The translations under genes and the position numbers were made by a program. DNA of 64,000 nucleotides from Altererythrobacter sp. CAU 1644 (GTDB lineage Bacteria; Pseudomonadota; Alphaproteobacteria; Sphingomonadales; Sphingomonadaceae): NCBI RefSeq assembly GCF_029623755.1, contig NZ_CP121106.1, positions 2,670,352-2,734,351 on the forward strand, written 5' to 3'. The notes beneath the pieces are model-generated. The model worked only from the letters and a program-made list of their open reading frames with translations, had not been told where the DNA came from and did no database searches. Numbering within the stretch: position 1 is the stretch's first letter; each line of letters opens with the position of its first letter. Shown here piece after piece: positions 9,489 to 19,127 of the stretch.

Positions 9489-10118
9489 CTAGCCGCGGTT
9501 GAGAAAGCTCGGCAGCCGGGCCTGCTTCTCCTCGGGAGACTTCGGCGCAACCGTTCGCGCCATGCGCTCGATCTCGCTCCGCCATTTGGCGAGGCCCTTC
9601 TCAACCCCGCCGTGCTTGATCGGGCCGCAGGGTAGAATGCGTACAGGCTTGAAGCCGCAGAATTCGAGCACCTGCTTCTTCCAGCGCTTTACGATGGAAT
9701 TGCCGTAGGCGAAGCGGAGGAACAGCTTCGGCGTGTCCATCGTCACGATTACATCCGCCGAACGTCCTGCCATCAGGCGATCCCACCAGGAATCGTCGTC
9801 ATGATAGGCGAACGCAAAGCCGGGCAGGAGCAGTCGATCCAGCAGACCCTTCAACTCGGCCGGTTCGGCGCCCCACCACATCGGGAAGGAAATCGCCAGG
9901 TGATCGCAGGCGTCGAGCTTCTCGGCCAGATCGCGCAGGTCCGGCTCCCATTCGGTGCGTTTGGCATAGCCATGGCGAAGCACGGGCGTGAAACTGAGGT
10001 CGCGGACAGCGACGCGGTCGACCTGCGCCTCGTCAGGAAGGGCCGCCTGGTAGAGGTCGAGCAGGTGCGACGAGAGGCGGTCATGGTCGGGATGTCCGTC
10101 GAGCAGCAATATCCGCAT
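9489..10118 (-). CDS. Flavodoxin-fold NAD(P)H dehydrogenase (quinone) family protein
   Basis: 209 residues. MRILLLDGHPDHDRLSSHLLDLY is the FMN-phosphate loop of the MdaB/KefF/NQO-type family. FPMWWGAEPAELKGLLDRLLLPGFAFAY is the conserved flavin/substrate segment. It is likely a cytosolic FMN-dependent quinone or nitro-compound reductase; the substrate is not predictable. The ATG chosen has a strong ribosome site (ACGGAGGAAGCC); the frame stays open 31 codons further, into the rpsD terminator, which is unlikely to be coding. Confidence 0.88.
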   Translation of the reverse strand: MRILLLDGHPDHDRLSSHLLDLYQAALPDEAQVDRVAVRDLSFTPVLRHGYAKRTEWEPDLRDLAEKLDACDHLAISFPMWWGAEPAELKGLLDRLLLPGFAFAYHDDDSWWDRLMAGRSADVIVTMDTPKLFLRFAYGNSIVKRWKKQVLEFCGFKPVRILPCGPIKHGGVEKGLAKWRSEIERMARTVAPKSPEEKQARLPSFLNRG

Positions 10119-10172
10119 GGCTTCCTCCGTATCTTGGTTTCGCACCCCTCCTAGTTGCGGCAGGCCGAAACG

Positions 10173-10201
10173 AAAAGGGCGGCCCCGCAGGACCGCCCTC
10201 T
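10173..10201 (-). terminator. Terminator of rpsD
   Basis: Read on the minus strand, a GC-rich stem (GGGCGGTCC and GGGCCGCCC, one T-G pair) is followed immediately by TTTTCGTTTCGG. It lies about 25 nt after the rpsD stop codon and is a textbook intrinsic terminator. Confidence 0.82.
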
Positions 10202-10223
10202 TGCTTGGCAAATTTGCCAGAAA

Positions 10224-10838
10224 TCAGCGCGAATAGAATTCGACGACCAGGTTCGGTTCCATCGTGACCGGGTAGGGCACTTCGTCGAGCTTCGGCACGC
10301 GGGTGAAGGTCACCTTGTCGTTGCCGTCGGTTGCGACATAGTCGGGGATGTCACGCTCGGGCAGGCTCTGCGCTTCGATAACGAGCGCCATTTCCTTGGC
10401 CTTGCTGCCGAGGCTGACGACGTCACCGACAATGACGCGACGCGAAGCGATGTTGCACTTCACGCCGTTCACATAAATGTGGCCATGCGACACGATCTGG
10501 CGGGCGGCGAAGATGGTCGGCGCGAACTTGGCGCGATAGACGACCATGTCGAGGCGCTGCTCGAGCAGGCCGATCAGGTTCTGGCCGGTGTCGCCCTTCA
10601 TGCGCGACGCTTCGATGTAGGTGCGCTTGAACTGCTTCTCGGTAACGTCGCCGTAATAGCCCTTGAGCTTCTGCTTGGCGCGCAGCTGCAGGCCGAAGTC
10701 GCTCATCTTGCCCTTGCGGCGCTGGCCGTGTTGGCCGGGGCCGTAGGAACGCTTGTTGACCGGGGAATTCGGACGACCCCAGATGTTTTCACCCATCCGG
10801 CGGTCGAGTTTGTACTTGGCGCTCTTGCGCTTCGACAT
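10224..10838 (-). CDS. rpsD: 30S ribosomal protein S4
   Basis: 204 residues, full length. Primary 16S rRNA binder that nucleates assembly of the small-subunit body and contributes to decoding accuracy. The start [23 protein letters not shown] and the segment [23 protein letters not shown] are typical of alphaproteobacterial S4, which lacks the zinc-binding cysteines. The S4 RNA-binding domain is at about residues 94-155 ([34 protein letters not shown]). It is monocistronic, with a 195-nt leader rich in GC inverted repeats and a good terminator. Whether the leader is an S4-responsive element cannot be judged by eye. Confidence 0.98.
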   Translation of the reverse strand: MSKRKSAKYKLDRRMGENIWGRPNSPVNKRSYGPGQHGQRRKGKMSDFGLQLRAKQKLKGYYGDVTEKQFKRTYIEASRMKGDTGQNLIGLLEQRLDMVVYRAKFAPTIFAARQIVSHGHIYVNGVKCNIASRRVIVGDVVSLGSKAKEMALVIEAQSLPERDIPDYVATDGNDKVTFTRVPKLDEVPYPVTMEPNLVVEFYSR

Positions 10839-11033
10839 ATGTCGTATCCTTCAATTTGCTGAGCTGCCCCTGTGGCAGCCATTCAACCCGGCTTCGCACC
10901 GCTGGATACCTGTTCCAACGCGGCCACCGCTTCACCGGGGTGCGGGGCCAATTCGCGAAGGCGCGCACATGGCGACCTCGCATCAAAATGTCAAGCGATC
11001 GGACGAATATTCCGGCGACCGGCGACAGCGCCG

Positions 11034-11330
11034 TCAGTTCGAGCCAGCAGCGCCGTAGATTGTGCCGTATTCGGCCAAACTGCCACCGTTGCGCCGGTTG
11101 TTCTCGTTTGCCTCCCGCTGCTCCCTGGCAATCCGTGCCCACTCGCCCTTGGTACGGCAGATCTTGGACGGGATGCGCGAATTGACTTCGCGGATATAGC
11201 GACACTTCACTTCCTGAAGTTCCTGAACCTGTTCAGTGGTGCCACCTGTTCCGTCGGCAGCGGTCGTTGTTTCAGGCGCGACTTCCGCAGCAGCCAGCAG
11301 CAGAGCGGACGAAATCAACAATTCGATCAT
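11034..11330 (-). CDS. Small exported protein with a CX14CRT motif
   Basis: 98 residues. A hydrophobic N-terminus (MIELLISSALLLAAAEVA) is consistent with a signal peptide, followed by a Thr/Gly-rich linker and the motif CRYIREVNSRIPSKICRTKGEW, with two cysteines exactly 14 residues apart. A paralogue with the same spacing follows upstream on the same strand. Proteins with this CR-x-GSR-x-CxTxxEW pattern are frequent in sphingomonads and I know of no assigned function. The two cysteines could form a periplasmic disulphide. Confidence 0.72.
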   Translation of the reverse strand: MIELLISSALLLAAAEVAPETTTAADGTGGTTEQVQELQEVKCRYIREVNSRIPSKICRTKGEWARIAREQREANENNRRNGGSLAEYGTIYGAAGSN

Positions 11331-11455
11331 TTCCTATTATCCTGATGTCGAGACTGTCACGGCACAGCCTTGGCCATGCGGCAGTTCATTGCAATGCTGC
11401 AAGACTCTACGGAAATCGCTTTCGAGTCAAATTCTTCTTGCCAAGCGAGGCGACG

Positions 11456-11803
11456 CTACTGGTTTTTCGCCGCCGCCGCTTGAGAATGGTTTTGTTGCGT
11501 CGAGAGATCCCGGGCGAATGCCTTGGCAGCCTCGGCCTCCAACCGCACTTCTCGAGCCGTTCGACAGACCTTCTTCTTGATATTGGTACCGATCTTTTTT
11601 TCGGTCCGGCAAATCAGCTTGTCGTCGTCATCCGGCTCCCCTGTGACCACAATATCCTTGGCCTCCGTCGGCTCACCTGGAGTGGGTTGCTCAGCGCTCG
11701 TTTCGGTTGGCGAAGAGGTCTCCGCTTCGCTCACAATTGTTGGTTGGTCGGTCAGCGCGCCAGCCTGCATCATGAACACGAGGAAGAAAGTAGACTTCAA
11801 CAT
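11456..11803 (-). CDS. Small exported protein with a CX14CRT motif, paralogue
   Basis: 115 residues: a short hydrophobic leader (MLKSTFFLVFMMQAGAL), a long Thr/Glu/Pro-rich linker (about residues 20-60), then CRTEKKIGTNIKKKVCRTAREV, again with 14 residues between cysteines, and a Gln/Ala-rich tail. The core matches the 98-residue protein encoded 125 nt downstream, so the two arose by duplication. GGGAGG stands just before the ATG. The function is unknown, and a role in the envelope is only an inference from the leader sequence. Confidence 0.72.
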   Translation of the reverse strand: MLKSTFFLVFMMQAGALTDQPTIVSEAETSSPTETSAEQPTPGEPTEAKDIVVTGEPDDDDKLICRTEKKIGTNIKKKVCRTAREVRLEAEAAKAFARDLSTQQNHSQAAAAKNQ

Positions 11804-11880
11804 GCAGGCCTCCCGTCGTCGGCGCAGGTGCAGCGCGCCAGCGAGAAGACAACTACTTTGGAGCTAGAGAATTGTCTCGC

Positions 11881-12597
11881 TCATTCTCGACGGTCTCTCT
11901 CGAGGCTCGACAGCACGCCTCTCAGCGTCCGCACCTCGAGGTGGTTCCAGGCCGGTTTGGTGAGTACGGTGCGTAGCGTCTTGCGGGTCGCGTCGGCGCG
12001 CGCTTCGGGCAGGAAATAGCCCTTGGGCTCAAGCATCCCCTCGAGATGCGTGATCAATCCGTCGAGTTCGTCCTGCGTTGCGGCGGGAAGCAGTTCCTCC
12101 TGCGTGGGCTGGACGAGGCTGACCTGCTTGGACCACTCGTAGGCGCACAGAATCACCGCCTGCGCGAGATTGAGCGAGCCGAATTCAGGGTTGATCGGCA
12201 CGGTCAGGATTGTGCGGGCGAGGGCCACGTCCTCGGTTTCGAGCCCTGCGGCCTCGCGCCCGAACAGGATGGCGCTCTTGCCCGGCTCGGCATGGATCGC
12301 GCGGCCGGCTTCGTCCGGTCCCACGACCGGCTTGGTCACCCCGCGCTTGCGCACGGTCGTGGCGTAGACGTGGGTACAGTCCGCCACCGCTTCGGCCGTG
12401 GTTTCGAAGACCTTGGCATTGTCGAGCACGACATCGGCCCCGGCGGCAGCAGGACCGGCCGAAGGATTGGGCCAGCCGTCGCGCGGCGCGACCAGCCGCA
12501 TCTCGGTCAGCCCGAAGTTGAGCATTGCGCGGGCGGCCTTGCCGATATTCTCGCCCAACTGCGGCCGGACGAGGACAATCGCGGGTTGTTCAGCCAT
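11881..12597 (-). CDS. trmJ: tRNA (cytidine/uridine-2'-O-)-methyltransferase TrmJ-like (SPOUT family)
   Basis: 238 residues. [32 protein letters not shown] is the N-terminal SPOUT signature, [39 protein letters not shown] the knot with the SAM-binding loop. TrmJ methylates the 2'-OH of nucleotide 32 in several tRNAs. The ATG overlaps the nrdR stop by 8 nt; a second in-frame ATG six codons earlier would lengthen that overlap. The remaining C-terminal 80 residues are the usual TrmJ extension. Other TrmH-family 2'-O-methylation targets remain possible. Confidence 0.86.
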   Translation of the reverse strand: MAEQPAIVLVRPQLGENIGKAARAMLNFGLTEMRLVAPRDGWPNPSAGPAAAGADVVLDNAKVFETTAEAVADCTHVYATTVRKRGVTKPVVGPDEAGRAIHAEPGKSAILFGREAAGLETEDVALARTILTVPINPEFGSLNLAQAVILCAYEWSKQVSLVQPTQEELLPAATQDELDGLITHLEGMLEPKGYFLPEARADATRKTLRTVLTKPAWNHLEVRTLRGVLSSLERDRRE

Positions 12598-13051
12598 CCG
12601 CGACTTCGCGGACATTGCTGGCAAATTCCTCGAAATCCTTGGCTTCGCTAAAGTCGCGGTAGACGCTGGCGAAGCGGATATAGGCCACACTGTCGATCTG
12701 GCGCAGGCCGTCCATCACCATCTCGCCGATGCGCGAGGAGGCGATCTCGCCGTCGCCGGCGGTTTCGACCTGGCGCTGAATCCCCGAGACGAGCTGGTCG
12801 ATACGCTCCTGGTCGACCCCGCGCTTACGGCAAGCGAGCGTCACCGATTGCTCGAGTTTCCGGCGGTCGAATGCCTCGCGCCGGTCGCCCGATTTCACGA
12901 CGATAACTTCGCGCAACTGGACGCGCTCGAAAGTGGTGAAACGCGCACCGCAGCTCGAACATTGGCGACGCCGCCGGATCGAGGTGTTGTCCTCGGTCGG
13001 GCGGCTGTCTTTTACCTGGCTGTCGTCATGCGCACAGAAGGGGCAGCGCAT
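12590..13051 (-). CDS. nrdR: Transcriptional repressor NrdR
   Basis: 153 residues. Zinc ribbon with C3/C6 and C31/C34 (MRCPFC and CSSC), then an ATP-cone domain that senses the ATP/dATP ratio. NrdR represses ribonucleotide reductase operons. It lies between a small glycine-rich membrane-protein gene and trmJ, in the glyA-nrdR-trmJ order common in alphaproteobacteria. No ribonucleotide reductase gene is in the window. Confidence 0.97.
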   Translation of the reverse strand: MRCPFCAHDDSQVKDSRPTEDNTSIRRRRQCSSCGARFTTFERVQLREVIVVKSGDRREAFDRRKLEQSVTLACRKRGVDQERIDQLVSGIQRQVETAGDGEIASSRIGEMVMDGLRQIDSVAYIRFASVYRDFSEAKDFEEFASNVREVADG

Positions 13052-13285
13052 TCAGGGGCGGATCCGTTTGTAGAGCATGAAACCGGCACCGGCGACGAGG
13101 CCGATCGGCCAGGTCACGACCGGCAACAGGCCGCCGGCAAGTGCGCCAACCGCCGCACCGGTCAGCACCGGCTTGGTCGAAGGATGCTTCATTCCTTCCT
13201 TGGCAATGCCTTTGAGTTCGGCGGTCGCGTTGGGGATCAGGCTGTGATCCTGGTGCTTGGGTTCGTTGGGGTCTTGCGAGGTCAT
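13052..13285 (-). CDS. Small glycine-zipper membrane protein
   Basis: 77 residues. A polar N-terminal half with several His and Lys precedes a hydrophobic Gly-rich segment (TGAAVGALAGGLLPVVTWPIGLVAGAGFMLYKRIRP). The Gly-x3-Gly spacing suggests a helix hairpin that packs in the membrane. GGAACCCGTCAG before ATG is an acceptable ribosome site. It sits 12 nt after glyA and immediately before nrdR, so it belongs to the same transcript. The function is unknown. Confidence 0.78.
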   Translation of the reverse strand: MTSQDPNEPKHQDHSLIPNATAELKGIAKEGMKHPSTKPVLTGAAVGALAGGLLPVVTWPIGLVAGAGFMLYKRIRP

Positions 13286-13297
13286 CTGACGGGTTCC

Positions 13298-14614
13298 TTA
13301 CATGCCCGGATAGACCGGGAAGTCCGCGCAGAGTTCGCTCACCCGGCGGCGGACGCTTTCTTCTACCTGCGCGTCGCCCTCGGCACCGTTCTTCGACAGG
13401 CCATCGACCACTTCGGCGATCAATCTGCCGACCTGGCGGAATTCCTCGGTACCGAAACCGCGGGTCGTACCCGCAGGGGTTCCTAGGCGTATGCCGCTCG
13501 TCACGAAGGGGCTGCGCGTGTCGAAGGGGATACCATTCTTGTTGCAGGTGAGCCAAGCGCGATCGAGACCCTTCTCGGCGTCTTTGCCGGTCACGTCCTT
13601 GGCGGTCAGGTCGACGAGCATCGAATGGTTGTCGGTCCCGCCCGAAACGATCCGCAGGCCATTCTCCTCTAGGCTCGCCGCGAGCGCGCGGGCATTGGCG
13701 ACGACATTGGCCGCGTAGTCCTTGAACTCGGGGCGCAGCGCCTCGCCGAATGCAACCGCCTTGGCCGCGATGATGTGCATCAGCGGGCCGCCCTGCAGAC
13801 CAGGAAATACCGCCATGTTGAGCGGCTTGGTCAATTCCTCGTCATTCCACAGGATCACGCCCGAGCGCGGACCGCGCAGGCTCTTGTGCGTGGTGGTGGT
13901 GACAACGTGGGCGTGCGGGAAGGGCGAGGGGTGCGCGCCGCCCGCAACGAGGCCCGAGATGTGGCTCATGTCTACCATCAGATAAGCGCCGACCTCGTCT
14001 GCGACCTTGCGGAAGCCTTCCCAGTCCCAGACGCGCGAATAGGCGGTGCCGCCGGCGATGATGAGCTTGGGCTTGTACTCTTTCGCGATCGCCATGACAT
14101 CGTCCATGTCGATCCGCTCGTCATCCTTGCGCACCCCATAGGGGACGGGCTTGAACCACTTGCCGCTTATGTTCACGGGTGAGCCGTGCGTCAGGTGCCC
14201 GCCCGAATTCAGGTCGAGCCCCATGAAGGTGTCGCCGGGGTTGAGCAGCGCCAGGAATACCGCCTGGTTCATCTGCGAGCCCGAATTGGGCTGGACGTTG
14301 GCAAAATCGCATCCAAACAGCTGCTTGGCGCGCTCAATTGCGAGCGTTTCGACCACGTCGGCATAGTCGCAGCCGCCGTAATAGCGCTTGCCCGGATAGC
14401 CCTCGGCGTATTTGTTGGTGAAGACGCTACCGGCCGCTTCGAGCACGGCACGCGAGGCAATGTTCTCGCTCGCGATCAGTTCGATCTTGTCCTGCTGGCG
14501 CTTCAATTCCTTGCGCACGGCGGCGAAGACTTCGGCGTCGGCCTGCTCGAGATTGTCGTTCCAGAAGCGCGTCATCGGGCGGTCAAGCGTATCGCCAAGT
14601 GCATTTATGGTCAT
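13298..14614 (-). CDS. glyA: Serine hydroxymethyltransferase
   Basis: 438 residues. PLP enzyme interconverting serine and glycine and producing 5,10-methylene-tetrahydrofolate. The PLP-binding Lys is about residue 244 in [36 protein letters not shown] is the substrate and folate region. The start MTINALG overlaps the rpiB stop by ATGA; an internal Met at residue 14 (MTRFWND) is closer to the usual length, but the overlap favours the longer form. Its glycine output is thematically linked to glyQS elsewhere in the window, but there is no physical linkage. Confidence 0.96.
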   Translation of the reverse strand: MTINALGDTLDRPMTRFWNDNLEQADAEVFAAVRKELKRQQDKIELIASENIASRAVLEAAGSVFTNKYAEGYPGKRYYGGCDYADVVETLAIERAKQLFGCDFANVQPNSGSQMNQAVFLALLNPGDTFMGLDLNSGGHLTHGSPVNISGKWFKPVPYGVRKDDERIDMDDVMAIAKEYKPKLIIAGGTAYSRVWDWEGFRKVADEVGAYLMVDMSHISGLVAGGAHPSPFPHAHVVTTTTHKSLRGPRSGVILWNDEELTKPLNMAVFPGLQGGPLMHIIAAKAVAFGEALRPEFKDYAANVVANARALAASLEENGLRIVSGGTDNHSMLVDLTAKDVTGKDAEKGLDRAWLTCNKNGIPFDTRSPFVTSGIRLGTPAGTTRGFGTEEFRQVGRLIAEVVDGLSKNGAEGDAQVEESVRRRVSELCADFPVYPGM

Positions 14615-15075
14615 TGGAGCGGTTCGATCCTGTCACTATCGGAAGGCGGGTTTGAAAGCTTGTCGACGCGGCGCTGATGGCGGCCGCCGGCGAAATCGGT
14701 CTCAAGGAAGGCTCTGACGCAGGCCTTGGCCATATCGAGCCCGGTCAGGCGGGCGCCAATGGCAATGCAATTCGCGTCGTTATGTTCGCGCGCGAGGCTG
14801 GCCGAAAGCGGTTCGGAAACCAGTGCACAGCGGACCAGCGGATTGCGATTGACGCTGATCGAGATACCAATCCCGCTGCCGCACAGGGCGATACCGCGCT
14901 CGGCGGTACCGTCGGCCACGACCGAAGCGAGCTTGTAGCCGAAGTCCGGATAATCGACGCTATCGGCTGTGTCCGGCCCGAGGTCGGCGACCTCGTAGCC
15001 TTCCTCGATCAGCCACTCGCGCAGCTGGGACTTGAGTTCGATGGCGGCATGGTCGGAAGCTAGGGCGATACGCAT
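14611..15075 (-). CDS. rpiB: Ribose-5-phosphate isomerase B
   Basis: 154 residues. Interconverts ribose-5-phosphate and ribulose-5-phosphate. [11 protein letters not shown] and [13 protein letters not shown], with the catalytic Cys in the latter, are RpiB/LacAB signatures, as are [14 protein letters not shown] and the C-terminal [15 protein letters not shown] three codons upstream is also in frame; the ATG chosen matches the family start. It overlaps glyA by ATGA. No strong ribosome site is visible before either start, and the rpoD terminator hairpin ends only 16 nt upstream. Confidence 0.93.
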   Translation of the reverse strand: MRIALASDHAAIELKSQLREWLIEEGYEVADLGPDTADSVDYPDFGYKLASVVADGTAERGIALCGSGIGISISVNRNPLVRCALVSEPLSASLAREHNDANCIAIGARLTGLDMAKACVRAFLETDFAGGRHQRRVDKLSNPPSDSDRIEPLQ

Positions 15076-15090
15076 GGGAGGCACATAGAG

Positions 15091-15120
15091 AGAAGGCCCG
15101 CCAATTGCCAGCGAGCCTTC
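15091..15120 (-). terminator. Terminator between rpoD and rpiB
   Basis: On the minus strand GAAGGCTCGC pairs with GCGGGCCTTC (one mismatch) around a 9-nt loop, followed by TCTCTATGT. It begins about 30 nt after the rpoD stop and probably separates rpoD from the rpiB-glyA-nrdR-trmJ group. Confidence 0.6.
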
Positions 15121-15148
15121 CCGAAAATCACCAAGCTAATGGCTAGAA

Positions 15149-17191
15149 TTACTGATCGAGGAACGAGCGCATCTTGCGTGACCGTGACGGGTGCTTGAGC
15201 TTGCGCAGGGCCTTGGCCTCGATCTGACGGATACGTTCGCGGGTGACGGAGAACTGCTGGCCAACCTCCTCCAGCGTGTGATCGGTGTTCATCCCGATGC
15301 CGAAGCGCATGCGCAGCACGCGTTCCTCGCGCGGCGTGAGCGAGGCGAGCACGCGGGTGACGGTTTCCTTGAGGTTCGCCTGGATCGCGGCGTCGACCGG
15401 GATCACGGCGTTCTTGTCCTCGATGAAATCGCCGAGGTGCGAATCTTCCTCATCGCCGATCGGCGTTTCGAGGCTGATCGGCTCCTTGGCGATCTTCATC
15501 ACCTTGCGGACCTTTTCGAGCGGCATCGACAGACGCGCGGCCATTTCTTCCGGCGTCGGCTCACGGCCTTCCTCGTGAAGGAACTGGCGCGATGTCCGGA
15601 CCAGCTTGTTGATCGTCTCGATCATGTGAACCGGGATGCGGATCGTGCGCGCCTGGTCGGCGATCGAGCGGGTGATCGCCTGCCTGATCCACCAGGTGGC
15701 GTAGGTCGAGAACTTGTAGCCGCGGCGGTATTCGAACTTGTCGACCGCCTTCATCAGGCCGATGTTGCCTTCCTGAATAAGATCAAGGAATTGCAGGCCG
15801 CGGTTGGTGTATTTCTTGGCGATCGAAATCACCAGGCGCAGGTTGGCCTCGACCATTTCCTTCTTGGCGATGCGCGCCTCGCGCTCACCCTTCTGCACCA
15901 TGTTGACGATGCGGCGGAATTCGGGGAGCGACATGCCGGTCTGGCTGGCAATATCCGCGATTTCGGCGCGGATGCGTTCGATCGCGTCGGCTTCCTTCTC
16001 GGCGAAGGCGGCCCACTTCTTGTCCTTCTTGACGTTGTCGGTCAGCCAGCTGTCTTCCAGCTCGTTGCCGACATAGGCCTTGAGGAAGTCCATCCGCTTG
16101 ACCTTGTGACGTTCGGCAAGGCGCAGCATCTGTCCGCCCAGCGCGGTCAGGCGGCGGTTGAAGGCGTAAAGATTGTCGACCAGGAATTCGATCTTGGTCG
16201 CGTGGAACTGCACGCTCTCGACCTCGGCGGTGAGTTCCTCACGCAGCGATTCGTACTTCTTTTCCTTCGCAGCGGGGAATTCGTCGCCCGCGCCAAGCAC
16301 GTCCACGCGTTCCGCCTGGAGCTTCTCGAAGGTCTTGAAGAGCTTGGTGATGCGGGCAAAACGTTCGATGGCATCGGGCTTCAGCGCCGCTTCCATCTGT
16401 GCAAGGGACATGGTGTTGTCTTCCTCGTCCTCTTCTTCGCGGCGGCGCGAGGAGCTGCCTTCTTCGCCGTCCTCGTCGTCGTCCGAATCCTCTTCTTCCT
16501 CGATGTCGTCGTCTTCGCGGATGGTCGGACCGGCGGTCTCTTCGGAGATCTCGCCGTCGTCGTCATCATCCTCGGCGCCTTCGGCCAGCTTGTCGGCAGG
16601 CGGTTCCTTCGACAGCATGGCATCGAGATCGAGGATCTCGCGCAGCTGCATGTCCTCGCTGTTGAGCGCTTCGGACCATTGGATGATGGCGTGGAAGGTG
16701 ATCGGGCTTTCGCACAGGCCCATGATCATCATGTCGCGGCCGGCCTCGATCCGCTTGGCGATGGCGATTTCGCCTTCGCGGCTGAGCAGTTCGACCGCGC
16801 CCATTTCGCGCAGGTACATGCGCACCGGGTCGTCGGTCCGTTCGCCCGTCGCGGCCTTCTTCGCAGCGGCAGGGGTTTTCTTGGCGGCTTTCTTGGTACC
16901 GTCATCGTCGTCATCATCCACGCTGATTTCATCAACTTCGGATTCCTGCTCGGCCTCGGCCTCGGCATCCTCGTCGCTTTCGACGATCTGCACGCCCATC
17001 TCGCTCAGCGCGGTCTGGATATCCTCGATCTGATCGGGGCTCATCTCCCCCGAAGGCAGCGCTTCGTTGAGTTCGTCATAGGTGACGTAACCCTTCTTCT
17101 TCGCCTTGGAGATAAGCTTCTTGATCTGCGCTTCGTTGAGATCGATCAGCGGCGCGTCGTCTTTGTCAGCGCCTTTTGCTTTCGAGGCCAT
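15149..17191 (-). CDS. rpoD: RNA polymerase primary sigma factor RpoD (sigma-70)
   Basis: 680 residues. Region 1.1 at the N-terminus ([29 protein letters not shown]), region 1.2 ([29 protein letters not shown]), a long non-conserved region, regions 2.1-2.4 ([21 protein letters not shown] and [21 protein letters not shown]) and region 4.2 ([17 protein letters not shown]). Two strongly acidic runs stand out: about residues 74-100, and a long Asp/Glu stretch around 205-255 broken by SSSRRRE. It follows dnaG by 8 nt, the usual dnaG-rpoD macromolecular-synthesis pair. Confidence 0.98.
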   Translation of the reverse strand: MASKAKGADKDDAPLIDLNEAQIKKLISKAKKKGYVTYDELNEALPSGEMSPDQIEDIQTALSEMGVQIVESDEDAEAEAEQESEVDEISVDDDDDDGTKKAAKKTPAAAKKAATGERTDDPVRMYLREMGAVELLSREGEIAIAKRIEAGRDMMIMGLCESPITFHAIIQWSEALNSEDMQLREILDLDAMLSKEPPADKLAEGAEDDDDDGEISEETAGPTIREDDDIEEEEDSDDDEDGEEGSSSRRREEEDEEDNTMSLAQMEAALKPDAIERFARITKLFKTFEKLQAERVDVLGAGDEFPAAKEKKYESLREELTAEVESVQFHATKIEFLVDNLYAFNRRLTALGGQMLRLAERHKVKRMDFLKAYVGNELEDSWLTDNVKKDKKWAAFAEKEADAIERIRAEIADIASQTGMSLPEFRRIVNMVQKGEREARIAKKEMVEANLRLVISIAKKYTNRGLQFLDLIQEGNIGLMKAVDKFEYRRGYKFSTYATWWIRQAITRSIADQARTIRIPVHMIETINKLVRTSRQFLHEEGREPTPEEMAARLSMPLEKVRKVMKIAKEPISLETPIGDEEDSHLGDFIEDKNAVIPVDAAIQANLKETVTRVLASLTPREERVLRMRFGIGMNTDHTLEEVGQQFSVTRERIRQIEAKALRKLKHPSRSRKMRSFLDQ

Positions 17192-17199
17192 GTGCTCTG

Positions 17200-19083
17200 T
17201 CAGTCCATTTCCAAATCGGGAACCGGCTCGTCAGCCGCTTCCTGAGAGAATTCCAAATCAGCCGCATTCGCGGCCTTCTTGCGTCCGAAAGTCTTCAAAC
17301 GCTCATTCAGTTCGGCGAGCCGTTGCCGCAATCTATTCTGCTCGGCGATGGATCCCTCCGGATCCTCGTCGAAACGCGAAGTGGCCGCTGCAATAGCGAC
17401 CTTGAGTGCTGGTCGTTCAACCAGCAGCGACACAGCTTCAGCCAGTTCCTCGCGCGCATCTACCGGGTCGGTGCCTTCTCGGAGGAAGGCGTAGCGGTTT
17501 AAGTCCGGTGGGGCAGGAAGGCCTTGCGCAACCGATATGGCTACATTGTCGCGCGAATCAAGCGTTTCCGACACTTCGAATAGCGATTCCACCAGCACGG
17601 TGGTTTTCGGGTCAAGGCGGGCGAGCCGACCGAGCGCTTCGGTATGCCGCGCAATCTCGCCCGGATGGCGCAGCAGGCCGTGGATAACCGCGCTTGCCAG
17701 GGCGTCGCGCGCACCGCCCGACAGCGCCTTTTGCAGACGTGCGGCGGCATCGCCGGAAAGCCGCGAGGTGACGGGCCGGGCGGGCGCACCGCCGCTCTTC
17801 CATTCGCGCTGCGGGCGGGGCGGAAAGGCAAAGGCTGAGTAGCGTTCGAGCAGTTCGCGGCGATAGAGCGCCTTGATATCGCCGTGCTCGATCGCATCGA
17901 CGTGATTGAGCAGGCGCGCCTTGAGACCCGCCTTGTCCTCGGGCGTGCGCAGCTCCTCGGCTTCGCGTTCGAACTGCCACAGCGTTTCGAGCAGCGAGCC
18001 AGGCTCGGCAAGCAGCTTCTCCATGGTCGCAGCGCCGCGCTGGCGGATAAGATCATCGGGATCGAGCCCGGCGGGGAGGCGCACGATGCCCAGGCTCTTG
18101 CCCGGCCGCAGCATCGGCAGCGCCCGGGAAATGGCGCGCATCGCCGCGCGCTGACCGGCGTTGTCGCCGTCGAAACACAGCACCGGCACATCGACCATGC
18201 GCCACAGCAATTCGAGCTGGTGTTCGGTCAGCGCAGTACCGAGCGGTGCGACGGCATCCTCGATCCCCGCATTTGCGAGCGCGATGACGTCCATATACCC
18301 CTCGACCACCACCACCCGGTCGGTCTGGCGCGAGGCGGGCCCGGCGCGGTGGAGGTTGTAAAGCGTCCGCCCCTTGTCGAAGAGCGGCGTATCGGGCGAG
18401 TTGAGATATTTCGCGACGCCATCCCGGCTTTCCAGAATGCGTCCGCCGAATGCGATCACGCGGCCGCGCGCGTCCTGGATCGGCAGCATCAAGCGGTCGC
18501 GGAAGCGGTCATATGGGGGCTTGTCGTCAACCGAGATCAACAGGCCGCCTTCTACCAGCATCGGCTCTTCGAATTGTGAGAGCGCGCCCTTCATCGCGAC
18601 CTTGCTGTCGGGCGCGTAGCCGAAACCGAATTGCTGGACGATCCGCCGGGTGAAGCCGCGCGAGCGCAGGTATTCGCGCGCAGTTTCACCGCCTGCGCCA
18701 TGCAGGCTGTCGACGAACCACTGCTGCGCTGCCTCCATCACGTCGACCAGGCTGGCGCGCTTCTCGGCCCGCTGCGCCTCGCGCGGATCGGGGCGAGGGA
18801 CCTCCATCCCGGCCTGTTCGGCCAGTTCCTTGACCGCATCCATGAACGGCAGGCCGCGCTGGTCGGTCATCCAGCGGATCACATCGCCATGCGCGCCGCA
18901 GCCGAAGCAGTGGTAGAAACCCTTCTCGTCGCTGACGGTGAAGCTCGGCGTCTTCTCGTTATGGAAGGGGCAGCAGGCCTTCCATTCGCGTCCCGCGCGC
19001 TGGAGCTTGGTCGTGCGCATGATGACGCTCGAAAGCGTCACGCGCGCGCGCAATTCATCCAGCCATTGCGGGGATAGGGCCAT
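17200..19083 (-). CDS. dnaG: DNA primase
   Basis: 627 residues. CHC2 zinc finger at the N-terminus (C38, H41, C59, C62 within [11 protein letters not shown] and [13 protein letters not shown]), the catalytic core, a Toprim segment [17 protein letters not shown] around residue 260 with the following [13 protein letters not shown] acidic loop, and a C-terminal DnaB-interaction domain. Makes RNA primers at the replication fork. It precedes rpoD and follows a lipoprotein gene and yqeY on the same strand; rpsU, which leads this operon in E. coli, is absent here. Confidence 0.98.
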   Translation of the reverse strand: MALSPQWLDELRARVTLSSVIMRTTKLQRAGREWKACCPFHNEKTPSFTVSDEKGFYHCFGCGAHGDVIRWMTDQRGLPFMDAVKELAEQAGMEVPRPDPREAQRAEKRASLVDVMEAAQQWFVDSLHGAGGETAREYLRSRGFTRRIVQQFGFGYAPDSKVAMKGALSQFEEPMLVEGGLLISVDDKPPYDRFRDRLMLPIQDARGRVIAFGGRILESRDGVAKYLNSPDTPLFDKGRTLYNLHRAGPASRQTDRVVVVEGYMDVIALANAGIEDAVAPLGTALTEHQLELLWRMVDVPVLCFDGDNAGQRAAMRAISRALPMLRPGKSLGIVRLPAGLDPDDLIRQRGAATMEKLLAEPGSLLETLWQFEREAEELRTPEDKAGLKARLLNHVDAIEHGDIKALYRRELLERYSAFAFPPRPQREWKSGGAPARPVTSRLSGDAAARLQKALSGGARDALASAVIHGLLRHPGEIARHTEALGRLARLDPKTTVLVESLFEVSETLDSRDNVAISVAQGLPAPPDLNRYAFLREGTDPVDAREELAEAVSLLVERPALKVAIAAATSRFDEDPEGSIAEQNRLRQRLAELNERLKTFGRKKAANAADLEFSQEAADEPVPDLEMD

Positions 19084-19127
19084 GACACTTCAATGCGCGC
19101 CACAGCCCCCCGATTCAAGCGCCTCGC

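Noticed and set aside
10839..11033. S4-responsive autoregulatory leader of rpsD
   Set aside because: The 195-nt leader is GC-rich with inverted repeats, but I cannot recognise a specific S4 mRNA fold.
15191..17245. A 684-codon open frame on the plus strand opposite rpoD
   Set aside because: It mirrors the GC-rich codons of rpoD and has no ribosome site or recognisable domain; rpoD is certain.
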